Shown here: positions 6,135-10,473 of the stretch, piece after piece | How positions within the stretch are numbered: the first letter of the stretch is position 1 | Layout of the letters: every line of letters begins with the position of its first letter | Assembly: GCA_017513365.1 (NCBI GenBank) | Contig: JAFXFY010000015.1 | Location: forward strand, 1 to 10,473 | Reading direction: 5' to 3' | Length of the DNA stretch: 10,473 nt | Origin: Alphaproteobacteria bacterium | GTDB taxonomy: Bacteria; Pseudomonadota; Alphaproteobacteria; CAAHEQ01; UBA3637 | The notes under the pieces: generated by a model | Database searches by the model: none | What the model saw: the letters and a program-made list of their open reading frames with translations, nothing else | Told to the model about the DNA's origin: nothing | Translations under genes and position numbers: made by a program

Positions 6135-6476
6135 ATGAAATATAATGAATACATCGTGCTATTTTTCGTTGATGTAATAGTTCTTAACTTCCAGCCACCC
6201 AATGCTCCTTACGGTGGTATTTTTTATAAGGAATTATTACATGAAAAAGTTAATGTGTTAGGAACTGTAGGTATGGGATATTATAAAGTGAAGGCAGAGT
6301 TGGCAAATATTGAAGACTCAGAAAAAGGTCTTGGGATGCGTTTAGGAACAGGTATTCAATATGATTTAACAGAGAATGTGGCTTTACGTTCTATGGTCCG
6401 TTATGTCAAACTGAATAGTTTTGAGTCTATGGATGATATGGTGGAAGTAACAGCCGGTTTACGGTTCAGCTTCTAA
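6135..6476 (+). pseudogene. Truncated outer-membrane beta-barrel protein (C-terminal fragment)
   Basis: The 113-residue frame looks like the C-terminal part of an OmpA/opacity-type small porin. Alternating hydrophobic and polar strands are visible from about residue 40: VLGTVGMGYYKVKAEL, a turn with EDSEKG, GMRLGTGIQYDL, then ALRSMVRYVKLNSF and VEVTAGLRFSF. The final aromatic Phe is the usual BAM recognition signal. A complete barrel of this kind needs at least eight strands plus a Sec signal peptide; only about four strands and no signal peptide are present. Residues 1-20 (MKYNEYIVLFF...) are not barrel-like and are encoded in the structured leader, suggesting a deletion that joined a 5' UTR to the 3' part of the gene. 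GGAGG sits only three bases before the ATG. It could still be expressed, but insertion into the outer membrane is doubtful. Confidence 0.6.
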
Positions 6477-6488
6477 AAAATGTATGAA

Positions 6489-6516
6489 ACGGAGTGATTC
6501 CTCACTCCGTTTTTTT
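6489..6516 (+). terminator. Intrinsic terminator after the barrel fragment
   Basis: ACGGAGTGA (6489-6497) pairs perfectly with TCACTCCGT (6502-6510) around loop TTCC, followed by a T run to 6516. It sits between convergent genes; on the minus strand the stem is the same but the T tract is short (TTT), so it may also end the deacylase transcript, less efficiently. Confidence 0.92.
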
Positions 6517-6518
6517 AA

Positions 6519-7643
6519 TTATCCCAATAAATCCTGTCTGATCTTATGAACAAAATCTATCATAAAATTACGATATTTTATCAAATCGTCGGTATGAATC
6601 CGTTCAGATGATGAATGAGCCAATCGTTCATCCCCTGCACCACAGATTAAAGTTTCAATCTCATTTTTTTGAAAGAAACCGGCTTCTGTTGCATAGGGTA
6701 AACTAAATGCCTCTGTCTTCAAAATATTTTGGGCAATTTGAACTAGACGACTATCCGTTTTTTTCTCAAAAGGAGGCAAATATTCTTTTTCCTTAAGATA
6801 GATGTGAGAGTTTTTGTATTCATTAGATAATTGTTTTTGTAATGCTTTTATTTTATCTAATAACTCTTGTTTGATGTTATTGCTGTTATATCGAATTTCC
6901 CAATCAACAAAAACTTCACTCGGAACCAAATTGCGTCCTTCCCCTCCTTGGATAACACCAACATTTAAAGTCGTACCTGTGGAAACATATTGCGCATTTA
7001 ATTCTTCAACTAATGTCACAATTTTTGAAGCAATGTAGGCTGCATTTACTCCCAATTCAGGATTTCCTGAGTGAGCAGAAACTCCTTTAATAATGGTTGT
7101 ATAGCCGGCATATCCTTTATTCGCAATACACAAATTAAATCGAGTTGGTTCTCCAACCAAAGCATATTTAGGTTTGATATTACGAATTTCCAAAAAGGAC
7201 ATTAATGTTTGAATACCGTTGACATCTGTTTCTTCATCGCATGAAAATAATAAGAAAATTGGAATGCCACTTTTCTTTAATTCATCTATCATAGACAATA
7301 TGACCGCAATAAAGTATTTCATATCAACAGAGCCTCGCCCATAAATATTATTGTTGATTAAGCGAGCTTGAAAAGGATTCCCATCCCAATCCTTTGAGTT
7401 TGCAGGGACAGTATCCATATGAGCGGATAGCACCAAACCGGTATTGATATTTTTTAATTCTTGTACACCAATACCCGCTACGATATTTTCTTGAATATCA
7501 TTCGGATTTGATATGCGTTTATACAAAACGTGATGTTCGGATAAAATCCGGCATATATATTCAACAAATTCCGTATTGGGCTTTGTTTTATCATCTGTGC
7601 GGATAGCGATTAAATCTGATAAAATTTCCGATATCTTATTCAT
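6519..7643 (-). CDS. ArgE/DapE-like M20 family deacylase (acetylornithine deacetylase-like)
   Basis: 374 residues, normal for M20 dizinc amidohydrolases that remove acyl groups from N-acylated amino acids. Zinc-site and catalytic residues are all visible: His75 and Asp77 in AHMDTVP, Asp107 in GRGSVDMK, Glu137-Glu138 in CDEET, Glu165 in GEPT, and His343 in AHSSSE. His191 in SAHSG is in the lid/dimer domain (about 178-290). The order and GEPT/AHxxxE context resemble ArgE more than DapE, so N-acetylornithine is the best guess, but substrate is not proven. The usual DMKG reads DMKY (Tyr110). The ATG overlaps the end of the upstream acetyltransferase gene by 8 bases (7636-7643) and has AAGGA seven bases upstream, so the two are co-translated. 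No other arginine biosynthesis gene lies nearby. Confidence 0.85.
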   Translation of the reverse strand: MNKISEILSDLIAIRTDDKTKPNTEFVEYICRILSEHHVLYKRISNPNDIQENIVAGIGVQELKNINTGLVLSAHMDTVPANSKDWDGNPFQARLINNNIYGRGSVDMKYFIAVILSMIDELKKSGIPIFLLFSCDEETDVNGIQTLMSFLEIRNIKPKYALVGEPTRFNLCIANKGYAGYTTIIKGVSAHSGNPELGVNAAYIASKIVTLVEELNAQYVSTGTTLNVGVIQGGEGRNLVPSEVFVDWEIRYNSNNIKQELLDKIKALQKQLSNEYKNSHIYLKEKEYLPPFEKKTDSRLVQIAQNILKTEAFSLPYATEAGFFQKNEIETLICGAGDERLAHSSSERIHTDDLIKYRNFMIDFVHKIRQDLLG

Positions 7644-8469
7644 ATTGTCGTCCTTGAGTTTTGTTGTTAGAAATATTAAGAGGTTTCTTGGCTATTGTAA
7701 CCGGTTTTTCATCTTGTAAAGATAATGTGATGGTATCTTGACGAATAGCCTCATCAAAAACATGTAACAGATTATATCCGTCTGCATAATTTACTTTGTG
7801 AGTTGAAAAACTGACTAAAGTTGCCATTTTTCTTTGTAAGAGGTGATTAACCTCTTCTAAATCTTTACATTTTGTAAAATCTAAGTTTAAGTTCGGAATA
7901 ACCATTTGGTCTTTTTTGTTAAAACTTAAATAAAAAGTGGTATAAATCGTTTTTTCCCCTTCGGCACCATTACGTCCGTCGGCATATCCGGCAAAATTCA
8001 AAAATGATGATAGTGTTGAAAAACTGGCAACGTTTCTATAATCACAATCGGCATAAATACCTTTATAATTTCCTTGAAATAGTGAATTTAAGGCGTTTGT
8101 TATCATGGTGCGAGCAATACCTTGTTTGCGGTAATTTTTTGCAACCAATAATCCGGATAATCCCAAAAATTGTCCGTCTTCTTTTTCATAAGCGGGCGGA
8201 ACAAAAAATGGACTGGGTAATTGTAATTTTTCCAGTTTCATAACGCTGACAATATTACCAGCTTTATCTTGCATGCCATAATAGCATCCTTTGTGTAATT
8301 TGATAACATCTTGAATTTCGTTTAATGATGGAATGTATAAAAATTCAGCTTTTCCATCGTAAGATTGGTATAGGTTGTGAATTTCTTGCGAACGATTCAG
8401 ATCAAAGATATGACTTTCAAGATTATTCGGGTTATTTTTTGATTCTGTTTTTAATAATTCATTCAACAT
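7636..8469 (-). CDS. GNAT-family N-acetyltransferase
   Basis: 277 residues. Residues about 40-185 form a GNAT fold that transfers an acyl group from acyl-CoA to an amine. The acetyl-CoA-binding motif A is GLLVAKNYRKQGIARTM (106-122), with the pyrophosphate loop R114-x-x-G117-x-A119 preceded by a beta-4 strand (FLGLSGLLV). A later strand and helix (GIYADCDYRNVASFSTLSSFLNFAGY, 137-162) match the C-terminal half, where the acceptor amine is usually placed. Residues 185-277 are an extra C-terminal region that I do not recognise. AGGAG lies eight bases before the ATG. It is the first gene of a two-gene minus-strand operon and overlaps the M20 deacylase start, which implies the products work on related N-acyl compounds. 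The acceptor cannot be named; it is not recognisable as ArgA or ArgJ. Confidence 0.8.
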   Translation of the reverse strand: MLNELLKTESKNNPNNLESHIFDLNRSQEIHNLYQSYDGKAEFLYIPSLNEIQDVIKLHKGCYYGMQDKAGNIVSVMKLEKLQLPSPFFVPPAYEKEDGQFLGLSGLLVAKNYRKQGIARTMITNALNSLFQGNYKGIYADCDYRNVASFSTLSSFLNFAGYADGRNGAEGEKTIYTTFYLSFNKKDQMVIPNLNLDFTKCKDLEEVNHLLQRKMATLVSFSTHKVNYADGYNLLHVFDEAIRQDTITLSLQDEKPVTIAKKPLNISNNKTQGRQYE

Positions 8470-8869
8470 ATAGCAATCTCCTTAATTTAAATGAAAGTTA
8501 AAAAAAACACAGGTTGAAAAACAATCTGTGAGATAAGTGTACCAATGTATGTATATTCCGATATCTTTTTTCGTTTTGGGTAATAAAAAAGAGGGCAAAT
8601 ACCCCCATTTAACCGTTTTAGAATACTTTTACAACAACACTTGTATTTATCTTTATCCGGCATTTTTACCCCAAAAAATCAAAAATACACTCAGTACATT
8701 TTTTATGTAGCATACAAAATCCTCCAATGCAACAAAATAAATAAAAAAAATATTTTATTTTATAACATATTGATAATAATGATAAAACATTTTTTATTGC
8801 TATGTACTCTTGAAAAAAATGCGACATCTTCCTATCGTTATGAAGAAGTGTTAACAAAAGGGGGATATT
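8470..8869. other. Divergent intergenic region between the acetyltransferase and hdeD-like genes
   Basis: About 400 AT-rich bases. The left part belongs to the minus-strand operon: a strong ribosome site (AGGAG) and the T-tailed hairpin at 8501-8530 listed separately. I see no convincing minus-strand promoter. A possible plus-strand promoter for the hdeD-like gene is TTGAAA at 8810-8815, 17 bases, TATCGT at 8833-8838; an alternative is TTGATA at 8770-8775 with TTTATT at 8793-8798. Both are weak. An open frame at 8641-8895 overlaps the real gene start, has low-complexity composition and is not called. No RNA gene or repeat is evident. Confidence 0.45.
8501..8530 (-). terminator. T-tailed hairpin in the leader of the acetyltransferase operon
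   Basis: Read on the minus strand, CACAG-A-TTG (8530-8522) can pair with CAA-C-CTGTG (8516-8508): five pairs, an A-C mismatch and three pairs around a TTTTT loop. Eight bases of mostly T follow at 8507-8500, before the ribosome site and ATG. This would be an intrinsic terminator or attenuator upstream of the coding start. The plus-strand version pairs better (G-T at the mismatch) but has no T tail. Confidence 0.45.
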
Positions 8870-9400
8870 ATGCAAGAAGCTTCAGAATTATTTGATGAAA
8901 AACCATCTAAACGAGCATGGTTATTAATTATCAGTTTACTCACAATTGCCTTAGGTGTTTATGTGTTATTTAATCCGATTGAAGCCCTGTTAGGTTTGGC
9001 TATTTATATTGGAATGGCATTTGTTTTAATGGGTTTTGGATACTTAATGATTTTTCAAGAATTTAACAATTATGCCTATTTGGCGTTGTCATTATTGGAT
9101 ATTGGGGTCGGTGTGTTGTTATTAATCAATATTGGATTAACAACGGCGACATTACCGTTGATTATTGCCTTGTGGATGTTGTTTACGGGGATTGCACAAT
9201 TTGTGGAATCTTGGCGTATGAAAGAAAATAATACCTCGGCGTGGATATGGTTTTTAACATCGGGTGTGATGAGCATTATATTTGCGTTATTCGTCTTTTT
9301 CCATCCGGTTATTTCTATGGTTGCGGCGACAACGTTAATTGGGTTATATTTTATTCTTCATGGTATTTTAGAGTTGGTTCATTATATGCGTCAAATTTAA
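8870..9400 (+). CDS. HdeD/DUF308-family membrane protein
   Basis: 176 residues, almost entirely hydrophobic, with six predicted membrane spans at about 16-34, 38-62, 70-88, 93-114, 124-144 and 148-171. They form three repeats of a hairpin ending in G-x-x-x-L-L/F-x-x-G, typical of the HdeD family of inner-membrane proteins (E. coli HdeD is linked to acid resistance at high cell density; its biochemical activity is unknown). The N-terminus (MQEASELFDEKPSKRAW) is hydrophilic and acidic then basic, compatible with a cytoplasmic start. ATG 8870 is preceded by AAGGGGGA at 8858-8865. The gene ends in an intrinsic terminator at 9407-9446. Acid-stress function is family knowledge only; nothing in this window tests it. 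Confidence 0.85.
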   Translation: MQEASELFDEKPSKRAWLLIISLLTIALGVYVLFNPIEALLGLAIYIGMAFVLMGFGYLMIFQEFNNYAYLALSLLDIGVGVLLLINIGLTTATLPLIIALWMLFTGIAQFVESWRMKENNTSAWIWFLTSGVMSIIFALFVFFHPVISMVAATTLIGLYFILHGILELVHYMRQI

Positions 9401-9406
9401 TTGTTT

Positions 9407-9446
9407 GGCAAGGTTGAAAAAATCAATCTTGCCGTTTATATTTTTT
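9407..9446 (+). terminator. Intrinsic terminator of the hdeD-like gene
   Basis: GGCAAGGTTG (9407-9416) pairs with CAATCTTGCC (9424-9433) over ten pairs with one G-T, loop AAAAAAT, followed by the T-rich GTTTATATTTTTT at 9434-9446. It begins only seven bases after the stop codon and shares bases with the next gene's promoter. Confidence 0.85.
9414..9442 (+). promoter_or_regulatory. Promoter of the MGMT gene, nested in the terminator
   Basis: TTGAAA at 9414-9419 (second half of the terminator's left arm and its loop) and TATATT at 9437-9442 have an exact 17-base spacer. The seventh base after the -10 is A9449, the A of the MGMT start codon, so the transcript would be leaderless. This fits the absence of any Shine-Dalgarno sequence there. 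Confidence 0.55.
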
Positions 9447-9448
9447 AT

Positions 9449-9934
9449 ATGACACATTATTATTACCATTATCCAACACCAACCGGAGAAATGACCGTTA
9501 TTGAAAACGGACATGCCATTACGGGCATTTCTTTTGGTCGGCAACATATTCCTGACGGTATTTATGAACAAACCCCCTTGTTAAGAATAGCGGGACAGGA
9601 ATTAGCCGAGTATTTTTCGGGTCATCGGTATCATTTTGATTTACCATTTGAATTTGAAAACGGGTCGCCTTTTGAACAACGGGTGTGGCAAGCTTTATTT
9701 GATGTGCCGTATGGTCAAACGGCGTCGTATCGTGAAATTGCCGATAAAATCCAATCTCCCAAAGCGACGCGAGCTGTTGGACGAGCATTGCACAAAAATC
9801 CGATAGCCGTTTGTTGCCCATGCCACCGTGTTGTCGGGTCAAACGGTTCGTTAACGGGCTATGCCGGTGGATTAGAACGCAAAAAACACTTGTTGGATTT
9901 AGAACGTCGGCAGATGTGTTGTCCGAAAGAATAA
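9449..9934 (+). CDS. ogt: Methylated-DNA--protein-cysteine methyltransferase (MGMT/Ogt)
   Basis: 161 residues. This suicide repair protein takes methyl groups from O6-methylguanine (and O4-methylthymine) onto its own cysteine. The N-terminal ribonuclease-like domain spans about 1-72 (TPTGEMTVI matches the TPLG-type opening of Ogt proteins). The DNA-binding domain starts at PFEQRVWQAL (74-83), followed by VPYGQTASYREIA with Tyr94, the RAVG helix with the Arg finger Arg108, the active-site PCHRV with Cys125-His126, and YAGGLERKKHLL with Glu143. All catalytic residues are intact. A TTG at 9401 would add 16 residues translated straight through the hdeD terminator and is rejected. ATG 9449 gives the expected Ogt N-terminus but has no Shine-Dalgarno; the promoter position predicts a leaderless mRNA. 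It is not fused to an AdaA domain, so it is not the Ada regulator. Confidence 0.95.
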   Translation: MTHYYYHYPTPTGEMTVIENGHAITGISFGRQHIPDGIYEQTPLLRIAGQELAEYFSGHRYHFDLPFEFENGSPFEQRVWQALFDVPYGQTASYREIADKIQSPKATRAVGRALHKNPIAVCCPCHRVVGSNGSLTGYAGGLERKKHLLDLERRQMCCPKE

Positions 9935-9981
9935 TTTTACCGATTTAAGGTATTTTTGATAAATAAAAAAGATTATTTTGC

Positions 9982-10010
9982 TTTACAAGTAATTTTTAAG
10001 AGAGTATATT
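9982..10010 (+). promoter_or_regulatory. Promoter of the structured RNA / pilin leader
   Basis: TTTACA at 9982-9987 and TATATT at 10005-10010 with a 17-base spacer; predicted start near 10016-10017, at the first stem of the structured RNA. Confidence 0.65.
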
Positions 10011-10014
10011 CTTT

Positions 10015-10218
10015 GCGAGTGAGTAAAGCTCGCTTGGGGTTTGAAAGCCTCTATCATATGTGTCTGATTTTCAGATGAAAGAATGCCTTTTGGCCGAAAG
10101 GTCGGAGGGCATCAGAATAAGTTTCAGTGTCTATCTGTGACAAATATGATGCACTATTTCATATGATGTAGCTTTCAACTTCCGACCACTTTTTTTTCAA
10201 AAAGGTGGTTTTCGTTTT
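10015..10218 (+). ncRNA. Candidate structured RNA with its own terminator (small RNA or cis-regulatory leader)
   Basis: About 200 nt with strong hand-paired structure. A 5' hairpin GCGAG/CTCGC (10015-10019 with 10029-10033). A long closing helix: 10036-10048 pairs with 10171-10183 (12 of 13 positions), continuing as 10052-10060 with 10160-10168 (nine pairs). Inside are hairpin TCTGA-TTT-TCAGA (10063-10075) and a 13-pair stem (10083-10095 with 10100-10112, several G-U) capped by a GAAA tetraloop. It ends with a terminator: CCACTTTTTT (10186-10195) pairs with AAAAAGGTGG (10199-10208), then TTTTCGTTTT. I could not match it to 6S, tmRNA, SRP, RNase P or a known riboswitch. It may be a stand-alone RNA or an attenuator controlling the pilin gene 28 bases downstream. 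Confidence 0.6.
10186..10218 (+). terminator. Intrinsic terminator between structured RNA and pilin gene
   Basis: Ten-pair stem (10186-10195 with 10199-10208), three-base loop, and the tail TTTTCGTTTT. If used, most transcripts from the promoter at 9982-10010 stop before the pilin gene. Confidence 0.7.
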
Positions 10219-10245
10219 AACTAATTATAATTGAAAGGAAAAATA

Positions 10246-10473
10246 ATGAAGCAATTTGAATCTGGGCGTAGTATGGTGGAAATGCTTGGCACTTTGGCAA
10301 TTATCGGTGTGCTAAGTATTGGTGGTATTGCAGGATATTCCTATGGGATGGATAAATATCGTGCAAATACAACTATGAATGATGTAAATTTACGCGCTGT
10401 GGATTTAATTGCTCAGGTTAATCGTGGTGGTGATTTGTCTTTATCCGAGTGGTCGGAAAAATCCACAGCCGGA
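10246..10473 (+). CDS. Type IV pilin-like (pseudopilin) protein, N-terminal part (partial)
   Basis: 76 codons are present with no stop before the right edge. The N-terminus MKQFESG|RSMVEMLG has the features of a class III signal peptide: a short charged leader, Gly at -1, Glu at +5 of the mature form, then a hydrophobic helix (TLAIIGVLSIGGIAGYSYG, about residues 16-34). Prepilin peptidase would cut after Gly7 and the helix would pack into a pilus or pseudopilus. The usual Phe/Met at +1 is Arg here, and the +5 Glu is kept. The GRSMVEMLG form recurs, as I recall, in gut Alphaproteobacteria. The downstream part (Met-Asp-Lys-Tyr..., Asn- and Asp-rich) would be the start of the globular domain. 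ATG 10246 has AAAGGA six bases upstream. Expression may depend on read-through of the terminator at 10186-10218. Confidence 0.8.
   Translation, partial: MKQFESGRSMVEMLGTLAIIGVLSIGGIAGYSYGMDKYRANTTMNDVNLRAVDLIAQVNRGGDLSLSEWSEKSTAG

Larger units (their letters stand above)
9935..10245. other. Intergenic region holding a promoter, structured RNA and pilin leader
   Basis: After the MGMT stop there is only a weak terminator-like element (TACC-GATTTAA-GGTA then TTTTT, 9938-9957). The rest is accounted for by the promoter (9982-10010), the structured RNA (10015-10218) and the pilin ribosome site AAAGGA (10234-10239). A TATAAT at 10226-10231 has no matching -35. Confidence 0.6.

Noticed and set aside
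8769..8787. Fur-like box (GATAAT...GATAAA) before the hdeD-like gene
   Set aside because: Only two loose direct hexamers in an AT-rich stretch with no inverted third unit; not distinguishable from composition.
8641..8895. 84-codon open frame overlapping the hdeD-like start
   Set aside because: Low-complexity Ile/Lys/Asn/Tyr composition, no ribosome site, and it overlaps a real gene in another frame.
9401..9448. TTG start extending MGMT by 16 residues
   Set aside because: The added codons run through the hdeD terminator, there is no ribosome site, and the added sequence is unlike Ogt N-termini.
10015..10218. Known RNAs (6S, tmRNA, SRP, RNase P, c-di-GMP riboswitch) for the structured region
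   Set aside because: None of the signature sequences I know for these was found; kept as an unassigned RNA.

Overview
The window looks like a chromosomal segment of an AT-rich proteobacterium, most likely one of the host-associated (gut) Alphaproteobacteria. The evidence is an OmpR-type regulator tail of alphaproteobacterial flavour, a pilin-like protein with a GRSMVEMLG N-terminus (a signature I associate with those gut lineages, from memory), an outer-membrane beta-barrel ending in Phe, and a threonyl-tRNA synthetase whose key residues fall at the E. coli numbering. No phage, transposase, CRISPR, tRNA or rRNA gene is visible. The taxonomic call is inference.

Layout. 1-822: tail of a response regulator and, 5 bases later, an unrecognised multi-pass membrane protein. 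823-1126: AT-rich gap ending in a strong promoter. 1127-3807: a tight four-gene operon of divergent paralogues, each carrying an HNH nuclease-like core followed by a shared F-x3-P-x-L-P motif. The first three keep all HNH residues; the fourth has lost all three metal-ligand histidines. 3816-5996: promoter, structured leader, thrS and terminator. The leader carries two stem-loops that both display the 7-base loop GTCGTAT, which reads as a tRNA-Thr anticodon loop (U33-CGU-A37). 5998-6516: promoter, structured leader and a truncated outer-membrane barrel gene with its terminator. 6519-8469 (minus): an overlapping pair, a GNAT acetyltransferase and an ArgE-like M20 deacylase. 8470-8869: divergent intergenic region. 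8870-9934: an HdeD-family membrane protein, then an MGMT/Ogt DNA repair gene that appears to be transcribed as a leaderless mRNA from a promoter embedded in the hdeD terminator. 9982-10218: promoter, about 200 nt of highly structured RNA and a terminator, followed by a pilin-like gene running off the right edge.

The two most interesting items are the HNH paralogue operon, a possible undescribed multi-nuclease system with one apparently dead member, and the candidate tRNA-mimic operator ahead of thrS. Third is the unassigned structured RNA before the pilin gene. Function of the HNH operon cannot be assigned: no immunity gene, phage gene, or recombinase accompanies it, and its right-hand neighbour is housekeeping. 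All structures were paired by eye; no folding or database search was run.
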